Positions 35,908-45,605 are shown, counted from the stretch's first letter. The stretch is 64,000 nucleotides of DNA from Streptomyces cellulosae (GCF_000721105.1 NZ_JOEV01000045.1:1-64000); one strand, 5' to 3'. Program-made: numbers and translations. Notes: generated by a model from the sequence alone, not told the origin.

Positions 35908-36744
35908 ATGAGCACCGTCACCACCAGCGACGGCGTCACCATCCACTACGAGGAGAAGGGCACCGGCCCGCCCCTCGTCCTGCTCCACGGCTGGGGCTTC
36001 AGCGGCCGCTTCTTCACCCGCAACGTGGACGCCCTCGCCGAACACGCCCGCGTCATCACCGTCGATCTGCGCGGTCACGGCGACTCCGGCACCCCCCGCC
36101 ACGGCTACCGGGTGCCGAGGCTGGCCAAGGACCTGTTCGACCTCCTCGAAGAACTCGACCTGCGTGAGGTCACCGTCCTGGGCTGGTCACTGGGCTGCCC
36201 GGTCATCTGGAGCTATCTGGAACTGTTCGGCGGTCACCGCCTGGCCCGCGCGATCTACGTCCAGCAGTCGCCCCGCCAGTACTACGCACCGGACTGGAAG
36301 CACGCACACGCCACCTGCTACGACGAACCCTCCCTGGCCGCCCTGCAGACCCAGCTCACCTGCGACCCCCCGGCCTTCGACGAGGATCAGATCCGTACCG
36401 TCCTCGCCACCGAACCCACCGCCGCCGAGCGGGAGTTGCTGCTGGCCGAGATGGCCAAGTCGCCCCCGTACGCACGCAACGCGCTGATGGCCGACCACAC
36501 TCGCCACGACTGGCGCGACCTGTTGCCCACGATCCGCCTGCCCAGCCTGGTCCTGGTGGCACGTCAGGACAGTGTGTTCCCCTGGCAGGGCCCCGCATGG
36601 GTCGGCCAGGCGCTCCCGGATGCCCGGACCGTCTTCTTCGAGCACAGCGGCCACGCACTGTTCTTCGACGAGCCGGAGAAGTTCCACCGGGCGGTCACGG
36701 GTTTCCTGACCGACAGCGGCAACGACACGGACGTACTCGTATGA
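35908..36744 (+). CDS. Alpha/beta hydrolase (haloperoxidase/esterase-like)
   Basis: 278 residues, ATG with AAGGAG 4 nt before. Features: LLHGWGFSGRFF, VDLRGHGDSGTP, nucleophile elbow GWSLGCP near residue 95, acid in VARQDSVFPW and His in FEHSGHALFFDEP. It is a typical cytoplasmic alpha/beta hydrolase. Its ATGA overlap with the following TIM-barrel gene makes coupling certain, so its substrate is probably related to the sugar-type chemistry of its neighbours. Confidence 0.87.
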   Translation: MSTVTTSDGVTIHYEEKGTGPPLVLLHGWGFSGRFFTRNVDALAEHARVITVDLRGHGDSGTPRHGYRVPRLAKDLFDLLEELDLREVTVLGWSLGCPVIWSYLELFGGHRLARAIYVQQSPRQYYAPDWKHAHATCYDEPSLAALQTQLTCDPPAFDEDQIRTVLATEPTAAERELLLAEMAKSPPYARNALMADHTRHDWRDLLPTIRLPSLVLVARQDSVFPWQGPAWVGQALPDARTVFFEHSGHALFFDEPEKFHRAVTGFLTDSGNDTDVLV

Positions 36745-37619
36745 CTCGCATGAGCAGCCCGGCACCGCCGCCGTTCCCCTTCCCCTACGGCGTCAACCAG
36801 TTCACCACCACGCCCTGGTCCTTCGAGGAGGACCTGGCGCACTACTCCCGCCTCGGTGTCGAGGCGATCGAGCTGTGCGAGACGAAACTCGACCAGGACC
36901 CCGACCGCGCCAAGGCGCAGCTCGCCTCGGTCGCGGAGGCGGCACTGCCGATCAGCTCGGTCCAGCCCGCCGTACGGACCGTGTTCCCCAGCGAGACCCA
37001 GCCCGAGCCCGCCGGCCGGCGTGACCGCCTGGACCGGTTTCGCCGCAGCGTGGAGCTGATCGCGCCGTTCGCCCCGGGCGCGGTCTTCGTCACCAACACG
37101 GGGCCGGCGCCCGACGGAAATCTGCACGAGGCGATCCGCCAGGTCGTCGCCCATCACCGCGAACTGGCGGACATCGCCGCCGACCACGGCGTACGCATCG
37201 CGCTGGAACCCCTCAATCCCGTCCTGCTCAACGCGGAGACCGCCATCTGGACCCACCGGCAGGCGCTCGGCATCGTCCAGGAGGTCGATCGCGAGAACGT
37301 GGGCGTCTGCCTCGATCTGTGGAACGTGTGGCAGGACCCGGATCTCGTCCCTCGCCTCGCCGACGCTCCCGACCGTCTGTTCCTGCTCCAGGTCAGCGAC
37401 TGGCGCACACCCCGCTCGCGGATGGACCGGCGCTCGGTCGGCACCGGCGACATCCCGGTCGGCCTGCTGCTGCACGCCGCGCACGACGCCGGCTACCGCG
37501 GCCCTTGTGTCCTGGAGATCTTCTCCGACGGCGTCCCGGACTCGCTCTACGAGACGGACCTGGACGATCTTCTGCGCGCCAACCGGACGGCCCTCGAGTC
37601 GGCCTGGCGGACCGGCTGA
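36741..37619 (+). CDS. Sugar phosphate isomerase/epimerase, TIM barrel
   Basis: 292 residues, ATG inside the stop of the preceding gene (ATGA). Xylose-isomerase-like barrel (AP_endonuc_2): HYSRLGVEAIELCETKLDQDP, then ELADIAADHGVRIALEPLNPV with the metal-binding Glu, VCLDLWNVWQDPDL and VSDWRTPRSRMDRRSVGTGDIP, with CVLEIFSDG closing. Acidic metal ligands seem complete. Last gene of the operon; a strong hairpin follows. Confidence 0.87.
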   Translation: MTRMSSPAPPPFPFPYGVNQFTTTPWSFEEDLAHYSRLGVEAIELCETKLDQDPDRAKAQLASVAEAALPISSVQPAVRTVFPSETQPEPAGRRDRLDRFRRSVELIAPFAPGAVFVTNTGPAPDGNLHEAIRQVVAHHRELADIAADHGVRIALEPLNPVLLNAETAIWTHRQALGIVQEVDRENVGVCLDLWNVWQDPDLVPRLADAPDRLFLLQVSDWRTPRSRMDRRSVGTGDIPVGLLLHAAHDAGYRGPCVLEIFSDGVPDSLYETDLDDLLRANRTALESAWRTG

Positions 37620-37719
37620 GCGTGGGCGGGAGCGGGCGACCGTGTCGTCGGCCCAGCCTCGGACAAAGGCGCAGTGACGCAGCTGCCGCCGTGCGGTCAC
37701 CGGACCGGAGGAGCAGGCG

Positions 37720-37750
37720 CCCGTCGCCCGTCGGGGCGACGGGCGACGGG
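37720..37750. terminator. Bidirectional terminator
   Basis: Perfect 14-bp stem CCCGTCGCCCGTCG / CGACGGGCGACGGG around a 3-nt loop, between the TIM-barrel gene (+) and the Fn3 protein gene (-). Confidence 0.85.
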
Positions 37751-37773
37751 GTCGGGGTGTTGTCGGTGGGGCG

Positions 37774-40700
37774 TCAGTTCGAGGCGGACGCCGCCGGGCG
37801 GGTGCCGGGGACCGCCGCGTAACCCATCTGCTCGGGAGTGTCGCCGTCCTGGCCGTAGACCTGCACCCGGTAGTAGGAGGTGGCGCCGGCCGGTGCGGCG
37901 GTGTCCAGGTAGGACACGGCGGTGCCGGGCAGGGTCGAGGTCAGTTCGTCCCACACCTGGGTGGCGGGGTTCCAGCGCTGGACCGCGAACGAGGACGGCT
38001 CCGGGCACCAGTCGTTCTGGCAGGACCACGTCCAGCTGAGCAGCACACCGTCCGCCGAGCCGCTCGCGGCCAGGCTGAGGGAGGCGCCGTAGCCGTCGCC
38101 CATCCACGGCAGCACCGTCGCCTCGGAACGCACGCCGGCGGCGTCCACGGCCACGACCGCGTAATACGCGTTGGAGGAGGGGGAGGGTGCGGCGGTGTCG
38201 TTCACCGTGGTGCCCGCAACGGGCTGGTCCTGGATCCGGGTGCCGGGGTTGGCGGCGTCACTCCAGTACCGGTAGACCAGGTAGCCGGTGGCGCCGGAGA
38301 CGGGCTGCCAGGACAGCACCACGTGGTCGCCGTCCTGCCGTGCGGTCAGGTCAGCGGGCCGGTCGGGACGTGCGGTGCCCTCGGCGTACGGGCGGACCGC
38401 GCAGTTGTCCTCGGAGAATCCTGAGCGGTTCCCCGCCGCGTCCACGGCGATGGTCCGGTAGCAGGAGGGCACTCCGGCCGGTGCGCCGGTGTCGGTCCAG
38501 TCCGGGGACGTCGTCGCGGGGATGTCGGCGGTCTTGATGTACACGGCGTCCGTCTCAGTGCGGCGCCAGACCTCGTAGCGGGCCGCGGCGGGGTCGCCGG
38601 CGGACCAGGTCAGCCGGATGCCGTCGGTGGTGCCCGCCGCGGACGGCATCTCGGGCGCCTGCGGGGCGGGGCCGGGCCCCTCGTTCCAGTCGGGCACGTC
38701 GATCCAGACCGGGTCGCTGTAGTTGCCCTCGAAGCCGCGCACCGTCAGGCAGTAACGGGCTTTGCGGTACGGGTCGGTGTCCAGGTAGGAGGAGTCGGCC
38801 GTGTGGAAGGTGTCGACGTTGCCGCACGGGCTGCCGTAGGTCGTGCGATGCAGGTAGTAGAGGTAGACCTCGGACGGTGGGGAGTCGTCCCAGTCGAGCA
38901 GGAGGCCGCCGTCGTCGCGGGTGGCGGTCAGCCCGGTGGGCGTGGGCGGCTTGGGCGCCGGCGGGGCCGGCCGCTTGAGCCGCACCACGGTGCCGGAGGA
39001 GCGGTTGCCCGCCTGGTCGACCGCGACGACCCGGTAGTACGGGGTGGCGTCGGCGGCGATCGGGCCGTCGGTGAGGGTGCAGCGGACCTGCTCCTCGGTG
39101 CCGGGCACGGCGTCGCACTGGGGTGTGCGGGGGCTTCCGGAGTCCGTGAACGGACCGTCGGGGCCCGCGCCACGGGTGACCTGGTAGCCGGCGAAGTCCT
39201 GCTCATAGCCGGGCCAGCCGTTGGTGGTCCAGGTCAGGATGGCGGTGGTGCCGCCCTCGGGGGCGGTGGCCTCGGGCGCGCGGGGCGCGGCGGGAGGGGT
39301 GGTGTCCGGTGGCAGCGGGCGGCTGACGGCGACCGGCTCGGTCCAGGCCGAGTACACGCGTGGCCTGCCGAGGTCGGTGGCGTCGTTGACGGCGCGCACC
39401 CGGTAGTGGCGGGTGCCGCCCGCGGGCAGGGCGGTGTCGGTGAACTGCGACGAGGTGAGCAGTGGGCTGTCGCCGGCGCGCAGGGTCCAGGGGCCTGAGG
39501 CCGAGGACGCGGACTGCACCTGATAGCTGCCGGTCAGGCCGTGCACGGGGCTGCCGACCGGGTTGTCGGCCCAGTCCAGCACGGCGTTGTCACCGCTGAG
39601 TTCGCCCGTGAGCCCGGTGGGCTGCTGCGGCGGGTACAGCCCGGTGTCGGGACGGAGCGCGGAGGCGACGGTCATGCCGTACTCACCGGACTCGGTGGTG
39701 GCCGGGGCGGACTCGTTGCCGGCGGTGTCCACGGCCGTCACCCGGTAGTAGGCGGTGATGCCGATCGGGGCGGCCTTGTCGGCGTAGGCGTTGTCCTGGA
39801 CCACTCGGGCGTCGGCGCTTCTGATCCTGGCCCAGGGGCCGCCGGGGGCGGTGGCGCGGTAGACGTGGTAGCCGGCGAAGGAGTCCTGGGTGCTGAAGTC
39901 GTCGTCCTCACTCGGCCCCCAGCTCAGGTGGTTCTCGCCGAGGTCGTCGCCGGGGTCGGGCACACCGTTGCCGTTGAGGTCGATGTCGCCGTAGCCGTCG
40001 GCTCCCAGCAGGAGCGGGTACCGCGGCGGGGTGGCGTCGGCCGGGGCGGTCGGGACGTTCGCCGAGGCGCGGGACTGGTTGCCCGCGCGGTCCACGGCTG
40101 TGACGGCGAAGTAGTACTTGGTGCCGTTGCGCAGCCCGGTCGAGGTGAACGTGGTGCCGGTCAGCGGAGCGGAGCCACTGATCCGGTGCGCGGTGTCGGT
40201 CGCCATGGGGGTGGTGGTGGAGCGGTAGACGCGGTAACCGGCCAGATCGGCCTCGGCGTTGCGGGCCCAGCTGACCTTGGCCCGGCCGTCACCGGGCACA
40301 GCCTTCACGGAGGCGGGGGCCAGCGGGGCCACCCTGTCCGGAGTGGTCGGGGTGAGGCCGGCGGTGACGTTGGCCGAGCCCGTGACGGCCGCGTAGTCGA
40401 CCCGGACGGTGTGCGTCCCGGCGGGCACGGTCACCTTGACGCTCGCGCGCTGGGTGGAGGCGTAGTCGTGCCACAGGTTGACGTAGCGCGTGCCGTCGAT
40501 CCAGACCCGGATGCCGTCCTGGGCCGAGGTCTGCAGCAGGAAAGGACCGCCCCCGCCGAAGTCGCGGCGCATCGTCCAGCGGACGCCGAAGCGGTCGTTG
40601 GGCAGGGATATCCCGGCGGGATGCCCCCTGCCCCAGTTCTCGCTGACGGATGTGTCGCACAGTGACTTCCGGGGTGTGCCGGTGAGAGTGGTGTTGGCGT

Positions 40701-40884
40701 AGTAGTCGGCCTTCCACACCCCGGCGGAGCAGGTCACGGACGCGGCCGGCGCCGCGTCCGGCCGAGCCGGGGTCGGGGGCTGCACAGTGCCGGCGATGAG
40801 CGCGGCTCCGGCGGCGGCCGTCACCGGCCACAGCAACCGGCCCACCGGCCGGACCCGCGACTGCTGGGGAACGCGTCTGCCCAT
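37774..40884 (-). CDS. Secreted PA14 and multi-fibronectin-III protein
   Basis: About 1036 residues from ATG 40884; an ATG at 40896 is also in frame and ribosome-binding evidence is weak for both. Signal region (VGRLLWPVTAAAGAALIAGTV), then a PA14-like domain (about 50-185, SAGVWKADYYANTTLTGTP ... VRVDYAAVTGSANV). The rest is a string of seven or eight fibronectin-III domains marked by repeating 'YYRVTAVDTAGN' and 'VVAVDQAGNRS' motifs. A DLNGNGVPDPGDDLGE loop looks like a calcium-binding site. No catalytic domain is seen. It is probably an exported adhesin or carbohydrate-binding scaffold. Confidence 0.82.
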   Translation of the reverse strand: MGRRVPQQSRVRPVGRLLWPVTAAAGAALIAGTVQPPTPARPDAAPAASVTCSAGVWKADYYANTTLTGTPRKSLCDTSVSENWGRGHPAGISLPNDRFGVRWTMRRDFGGGGPFLLQTSAQDGIRVWIDGTRYVNLWHDYASTQRASVKVTVPAGTHTVRVDYAAVTGSANVTAGLTPTTPDRVAPLAPASVKAVPGDGRAKVSWARNAEADLAGYRVYRSTTTPMATDTAHRISGSAPLTGTTFTSTGLRNGTKYYFAVTAVDRAGNQSRASANVPTAPADATPPRYPLLLGADGYGDIDLNGNGVPDPGDDLGENHLSWGPSEDDDFSTQDSFAGYHVYRATAPGGPWARIRSADARVVQDNAYADKAAPIGITAYYRVTAVDTAGNESAPATTESGEYGMTVASALRPDTGLYPPQQPTGLTGELSGDNAVLDWADNPVGSPVHGLTGSYQVQSASSASGPWTLRAGDSPLLTSSQFTDTALPAGGTRHYRVRAVNDATDLGRPRVYSAWTEPVAVSRPLPPDTTPPAAPRAPEATAPEGGTTAILTWTTNGWPGYEQDFAGYQVTRGAGPDGPFTDSGSPRTPQCDAVPGTEEQVRCTLTDGPIAADATPYYRVVAVDQAGNRSSGTVVRLKRPAPPAPKPPTPTGLTATRDDGGLLLDWDDSPPSEVYLYYLHRTTYGSPCGNVDTFHTADSSYLDTDPYRKARYCLTVRGFEGNYSDPVWIDVPDWNEGPGPAPQAPEMPSAAGTTDGIRLTWSAGDPAAARYEVWRRTETDAVYIKTADIPATTSPDWTDTGAPAGVPSCYRTIAVDAAGNRSGFSEDNCAVRPYAEGTARPDRPADLTARQDGDHVVLSWQPVSGATGYLVYRYWSDAANPGTRIQDQPVAGTTVNDTAAPSPSSNAYYAVVAVDAAGVRSEATVLPWMGDGYGASLSLAASGSADGVLLSWTWSCQNDWCPEPSSFAVQRWNPATQVWDELTSTLPGTAVSYLDTAAPAGATSYYRVQVYGQDGDTPEQMGYAAVPGTRPAASASN

Positions 40885-41041
40885 CAGGGGCGTCATCCTT
40901 CCGCAAACCCGGTGCGCCACCTGCGACATGACGGCTCGAATGGTCCCCCGGGTGATCACATCTTCTGCCTCGTCGATGATGGCATGCGAACAGATATTCG
41001 CGTGCGGAATCGTGGGGAAACTGTGCAGAAACGGTGTCTTC

Positions 41042-41344
41042 GCCTTCCGCGCCGTGCAGGGTCTCTTCGGTGCGATGCTCATGCCCAACACCCTGGCGTT
41101 GCTGCGTGTGGTGTTCCCGCCGAAGAAGTTCGGCATGGCGGTCGGCGTCTGGGCGGTGATCTCGTCCGTCGCCACCGCGCTCGGTCCGATCGTCGGCGGA
41201 CTGCTCGTCCAGCACGTCAACTGGGAGTCCGTCTTCTACATCAACGCCCCCATCGGCGTGATCGCCCTGGTCTTCAGCCTGGTGGTGCTGCCGCAGTCCA
41301 AGAACGAGGCGGCAGCGAGCGAGAAGTTCGACGTGCCCGGCGTT
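41042..41344 (+). pseudogene. Fragment of a DHA2-type MFS drug transporter
   Basis: The frame reads FRAVQGLFGAMLMPNTLALL, then GVWAVISSVATALGPIVGGL and WESVFYINAPIGVIAL, covering about transmembrane helices 3-6 of EmrB/QacA-type antiporters. Both ends are missing: no N-terminal motif is upstream, and the frame loses similarity after DVPGV at 41344, where the minus-strand photolyase fragment begins. It is a 3'- and 5'-deleted remnant. Confidence 0.75.
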
Positions 41345-41345
41345 G

Positions 41346-41513
41346 GCCGGCGCGGCGGATGCCGGTGTCGACGACGAAGAGCGGGACCACCCGTTCCGCG
41401 TCCCGCACAGCGGCCTGGAGGACCGGATTGTCGTACACCCGCAGGTCCGCGGTGAACAGGGCGATGGAGACGGAGAGGGGGACGGAGTTGGGGACGGAGG
41501 CGGAGACACGCAC
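41346..41513 (-). pseudogene. phr: Truncated DNA photolyase, N-terminal fragment
   Basis: GTG start 41513 with GAGGGGATC upstream. It reads SIALFTADLRVYDNPVLQAA then VVPLFVVDTGIRRAG, the conserved start of cyclobutane photolyases (LFTRDLRVHDNP type), then loses similarity at 41346, exactly where the MFS fragment begins on the other strand. The FAD-binding domain is missing, so it cannot function. The start lies 15 nt after the SDR/DUF2867 stop, showing it was once the second gene of that operon. Confidence 0.75.
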
Positions 41514-41528
41514 GGTTCTCTGATCCCC

Positions 41529-43043
41529 TCAGCGCGTACGGGCCGGTTCGTCGACGCCCGATGCGGCGGCGGTGGCGATGTTGCGGACCATGCCGCCGAA
41601 GACCGCGGCGTGGAACGGGGCCACGCCCCACCAGTAGGCGTGCCCGGCCAGGCCGTGCGGATGGAACAGGGCCCGCTGCCGGTACACCGTGCGTCCCTGC
41701 GGATCCCGGTCGACGGCCATCTCCAGCCAGGCCAGGCCCGGCAGCCGCATCTCCGCGCGCAGCCGGAGCAGCCGGCCCGGCTCGATCTCCTCCACCCGCC
41801 AGAAGTCCAGGCTGTCGCCGACCCGCAGCCGGGTCGCGTCCCGGCGCCCTCGGCGCAGGCCGACACCGCCCACCAGGGTGTCCAGCCAGCCGCGCAGTGA
41901 CCAGGCCAGCGGCGAGGAGTACCAGCCGTTCTCGCCCCCGATCGCCTCCACCACCCGCCACAGCGCCTGCGGCGACGCCGCGACCGTACGCTCGCGGTCA
42001 TCCGTGTAGAGGCTCCCGCCCGCCCAGTCGGGATCGGTCGGCAGCGGGTCGCTGGGGGCGCGGGGAGTCGAGGCCGAGGACCACCGGGTGGCCACGTCCG
42101 CGTCCTGCACGCGCCGCAGCGCCAGCCTGATCGCCCCGTCGAGGGTGACCGGCCCCTCCGGCGGGTCGGGCACGTACCGGACGATGTCCCGCTCGGCGCA
42201 GACCACCTCGTGCTTCAGCGACTCGACCAGCGGACGCGCGAGAGCGCCCGGCACCGGAGTGACCAGACCGACCCAGAGGCTGGACAACCGGGGGGTGAGC
42301 AGCGGAACGGGAACGATGACCCGTTTCGGCAGCCCGGCGACGACGGCGTACCGCCGCATCATCTCCTCGTACGTGACCACATCCGGCCCGCCGATGTCGA
42401 AGGCCCGGTTCACCTCGTACGGCAGCCGCGCGCACCCCACGAGGAGGCGGAGCACGTCGCGGACGGCGATCGGCTGGATACGGGTGCGCACCCAGCTCGG
42501 GGTCACCATCACGGGGAGCCGCTCGGTCAGATGGCGCAGCATCTCGAACGAGGCCGAACCCGACCCGATGATCACGGCTGCCCGCAGCACGGCCGTCGGC
42601 ACGCCCGAGGCCAGGAGGATGCGGCCCACTTCGGTGCGGGACCGCAGATGGGGCGACAGCGCGCGCTCGGGTACTCCGGAAGGGCTCAGCCCGCCGAGAT
42701 AGACGATCCGCCGGACCCCGGCGGCACGCGCCCGCTCCCCGAAGATCCTGGCCGCGCGCCGGTCGGTCTCCTCGAAACCCCGCCCGGTACCGAGCGCGTG
42801 CACCAGGTAGTACGCGACGTCGATTCCGTCCATGGCCGCACGCACGGACTCCTCGTCCGTCACGTCCCCGCGCACGACCTCCGCCCGCCCCGCCCACGGA
42901 TGGTCCCGCAACTTGCCGGGCGAACGGGCCAGACAGCGCACCGAGTGCCCGGCGGCCAGCAACTCGGGCACGAGGCGGCCGCCCAGGTAGCCGGTGGCGC
43001 CGGTTACCAGGGTGCGCGGCGGATGGGGGCGGGCGTCGGTCAT
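41529..43043 (-). CDS. SDR-fold NAD(P)-binding protein with DUF2867 domain
   Basis: 504 residues from ATG 43043. N-terminal half is an extended SDR/NAD-epimerase-type Rossmann domain (TLVTGATGYLGGRLV, RGDVTDEESVRAAM, VAYYLVHALG, IVYLGGLSPSG). From about residue 370 a DUF2867/SRPBCC-like domain follows (WRVVEAIGGENGWYSSPLAWSLRG ... YWWGVAPFHAAVFGGMVRNIA). This fusion occurs beside photolyase genes in actinomycetes, consistent with the phr fragment downstream. The reaction is not known. Confidence 0.85.
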   Translation of the reverse strand: MTDARPHPPRTLVTGATGYLGGRLVPELLAAGHSVRCLARSPGKLRDHPWAGRAEVVRGDVTDEESVRAAMDGIDVAYYLVHALGTGRGFEETDRRAARIFGERARAAGVRRIVYLGGLSPSGVPERALSPHLRSRTEVGRILLASGVPTAVLRAAVIIGSGSASFEMLRHLTERLPVMVTPSWVRTRIQPIAVRDVLRLLVGCARLPYEVNRAFDIGGPDVVTYEEMMRRYAVVAGLPKRVIVPVPLLTPRLSSLWVGLVTPVPGALARPLVESLKHEVVCAERDIVRYVPDPPEGPVTLDGAIRLALRRVQDADVATRWSSASTPRAPSDPLPTDPDWAGGSLYTDDRERTVAASPQALWRVVEAIGGENGWYSSPLAWSLRGWLDTLVGGVGLRRGRRDATRLRVGDSLDFWRVEEIEPGRLLRLRAEMRLPGLAWLEMAVDRDPQGRTVYRQRALFHPHGLAGHAYWWGVAPFHAAVFGGMVRNIATAAASGVDEPARTR

Positions 43044-43353
43044 GTCGGTCCCATGCGTGCCGGTCGGGTGCGTCCTGTCCGGTGAGGGCCGCCGGTCCCG
43101 GTCGCAAGAAACGTCATGGCTCTCATGTCTTCCCAGGACGCGGCTCTGTCGATGTTCCCCCGAGGCCATGCTTTGGGCACAGGACGAGCACCGCAACCTC
43201 GGCGATGATGTCCTGAGGGTGACGGGGACGTCGGAACCGACTTGGTGCCGGTCGTCCGGGAGCACCAGTAGGCCTTGAGCCGGGCGGACCAGCCGACCCG
43301 CCACACACGCTCCTCGCTCTGGCACCTGTGCCCTCACATCCGTCGACGCCGGC
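43044..43353. other. 310-bp gap
   Basis: Upstream region of the SDR/DUF2867 gene and downstream of the MurJ-like gene, both on the minus strand. No convincing gene, hairpin or operator was recognised. Confidence 0.45.
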
Positions 43354-45033
43354 TCACCCCAGCCCCGGCAGCCCGCGCAGTTCCGTGATCCGCAGGAGCC
43401 GCGCGAAGAGCAGGTACAGCAGGATCATCGCGAGGCCGCCCGCTGCCAGGGACAGTGCCGGCGTCCAGGTGGCTGAGGTCAGGCTCTGGCCGCAGGCGCG
43501 GGCGATGAGCCATCCGGCGAGCCCAGCGGCAGTGGCGGCCGTGGTCAGTCGGGCGTAGGTGCGGCAGATCCGTCGGCCGTCCAGCAGACCCCCGGTGCGT
43601 TGCCGCAGCCGCCGGGCCGTCAGCAGCAGGCCGATCGCGTAGGAGAGGGCGTAGGCGGCGGCCATTCCCGTGACCGACCAGCGGGGAGACAGCAGGAAGT
43701 GGCAGGCGACGGCGAGAGCGATGTTGATGCCGCTGATCCACAGTGCCATCCGGAACGGCGTACGGGTGTCCTCGAAGGCGTAGAAGCCGCGCAGCATGAG
43801 GTACTGGGCGGAGAACGGGATCAGTCCCAGGCCGAAGGCCTGCAGCATGTGGCCGAGGGGAACGGTGGCGGCGGCGTCGGCGGTGCCGTGGGCGAAGAGC
43901 AGCTGGGCGATCCGCGGTCCGAAGGCGAGAAAGAAGAAGGCGGCCGGGACGATGACGACGCCGCTGATCCGCAGTACGCGGGACAGGTCGGCGCGCAGGT
44001 CGTCGAGGCGGTGCTCGGTCACTGCCCGGCTCATGCGCGGGAGCAGGGCCGTCACCAGGGAGACAGTGACGATCGACTGGGGCAGCATCCATATCTGCTG
44101 TGCGTAGCTGTAGGCGGTGTAGCCGACGCCGTCGCGGGGCAAAGCGGCGTCGGCGTCGGAGGCCAGGCGGGTGACCACCGTGCTCGCCACGAGGTTGGCC
44201 AGCACGAACAACAGGGTCCAGCGGGCCGCGTTCACGCTCTTGCGCAGGCCGGTGCCTCGCCAGTCGAAACGCGGGCGGAACCGGAAACCGGCCGCGCGGG
44301 CGTAGGGGATCAGGGCGAGTGCCTGGAGGGCCAGGGCGCATGTGGTCCCGATCCCCAGCAGCCGGACCTGGGCGTCGGTGATGTCCGAGACCTGTTCGGG
44401 GACGGTCATCAGTCCGAGGTACAGGCCGAACATGGCGATCAGGACGAGGTTGTTGAGGACCGGGGTCCACATCATCGCGCCGAACCGGTTCCGGGCGTTG
44501 AGGACTTGACCGAAGATGCTGAACACGCCGTAGAAGAAGATCTGCGGGAGCAGGAAACGGGCGAAGACCACGGTCAGCTCGAACGCGTCGTGCGTGGCGG
44601 GTGTGTCGTGCTGGTAGATGCTGATGATCTCAGGGGCGGCCCATGTGGCCAGCGCGGTCCCCATGCCGAGGACGCACAACACCAGGGTGACCAGGCGTTG
44701 TTCGAAGGCGGCGCCGCCGTCGGGGTCTTCCGTGCGGGCCCGGACCAGTTGGGGGACCAGGACGGAGTTCAGCGCGCCGCCGATCAGCAGGAAGTACAGA
44801 CTGGTCGGCACCGTGTTGGCCTGGTTGTAGGTGGTGGCCAGCAGCCCGGTGCCCAGCGCGGCGGCCTGCAGCACCTGCCGTATCAGTCCGGTGGCGCGCG
44901 AGACGACCGTTCCCGCGGCCATCAGCGCCGACGAACGCAGCAGTCCGGCCCCGCCTTTCTCCTCGTTCGGAGCGGCGGGCCTGTGTCGTGTGTCCGACCG
45001 CTCCGACCGCTCGGGTGACGCATCTTCGATCAT
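43354..45033 (-). CDS. murJ: MurJ/MviN-family lipid II flippase homologue
   Basis: 559 residues from ATG 45033, with 13-14 membrane helices. Features: LLRSSALMAAGTVVSRATGLIRQVL at the N-terminus, NQANTVPTSLYFLLIGGALNSVLVPQL, ARFLLPQIFFYGVFSIFGQVLNARNRF, LPQSIVTVSLVTALLPRMSR and MLRGFYAFEDTRTPF, all typical of MurJ. It lacks the large extracellular/kinase-like tail of the main actinobacterial MviN, so it is probably a paralogue, flipping lipid-linked precursors for a surface glycan. It is followed, on the other strand, by unrelated genes. Confidence 0.9.
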   Translation of the reverse strand: MIEDASPERSERSDTRHRPAAPNEEKGGAGLLRSSALMAAGTVVSRATGLIRQVLQAAALGTGLLATTYNQANTVPTSLYFLLIGGALNSVLVPQLVRARTEDPDGGAAFEQRLVTLVLCVLGMGTALATWAAPEIISIYQHDTPATHDAFELTVVFARFLLPQIFFYGVFSIFGQVLNARNRFGAMMWTPVLNNLVLIAMFGLYLGLMTVPEQVSDITDAQVRLLGIGTTCALALQALALIPYARAAGFRFRPRFDWRGTGLRKSVNAARWTLLFVLANLVASTVVTRLASDADAALPRDGVGYTAYSYAQQIWMLPQSIVTVSLVTALLPRMSRAVTEHRLDDLRADLSRVLRISGVVIVPAAFFFLAFGPRIAQLLFAHGTADAAATVPLGHMLQAFGLGLIPFSAQYLMLRGFYAFEDTRTPFRMALWISGINIALAVACHFLLSPRWSVTGMAAAYALSYAIGLLLTARRLRQRTGGLLDGRRICRTYARLTTAATAAGLAGWLIARACGQSLTSATWTPALSLAAGGLAMILLYLLFARLLRITELRGLPGLG

Positions 45034-45130
45034 GGGCACAATCTACGATCCGGATCTCACCCTGAAGCAGCTGAGAACGAGTCACGACCTGACGTGCGAA
45101 CCGCCGGAGAACTGCGGTGACTTCGGTCGG

Positions 45131-45511
45131 TCAGCCTGCTGTCGGGCTCTGCGGGACCTGCCCTCGGACGAACCCGTGGCTCCGCTCCACTTTCGCCACA
45201 TGCAGCGTGTAGCTCTGGTACCACTCGGCTCGCCCGCGCTTCTGCGCCGCGCGGTGCTCGGCGTTGCGTCGCCACTGGGTGAGGGCTTCGGCGTCGCGGA
45301 AGTACCCGACGGTGATGCCCAGCCCGCCAGGAGTCTGCGCGTGGTCCATCCCCAGGAACCCGGGGACGTCCTTCACCAGCTCTTCCATGCGTGCGTTGGT
45401 CTCGCTGTAGCCGCTCTGGTCCTCGGTTCGCACCGTCGTGAAGACGGCCACGTAGTAGGGAGGTTCAGGGGCCTCGACGGGCGTGACAGGCGCTTCCGAG
45501 TGGTTGCTCAT
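45131..45511 (-). CDS. Antibiotic biosynthesis monooxygenase (ABM)-domain protein
   Basis: 126 residues. A polar 18-residue leader precedes the ABM ferredoxin-like fold: YYVAVFTTVRTEDQSGYSETNARMEELV, PGFLGMDHAQTPGGLGITVGYF and DAEALTQWRRNAEHRAAQKRGR. Similar small proteins are YqjZ-like and act as cofactor-free monooxygenases or haem-degrading relatives. No substrate is evident. Divergent from the DUF5990 gene. Confidence 0.82.
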   Translation of the reverse strand: MSNHSEAPVTPVEAPEPPYYVAVFTTVRTEDQSGYSETNARMEELVKDVPGFLGMDHAQTPGGLGITVGYFRDAEALTQWRRNAEHRAAQKRGRAEWYQSYTLHVAKVERSHGFVRGQVPQSPTAG

Positions 45512-45605
45512 GGCGCCACCGTAAGGCGGGATGCGCCCAACGATCCAGCGTCCTATGGCTCAATGACACGAGAGCTGTCAGGAAACCAGGGGGATGATGA
45601 CAGGC

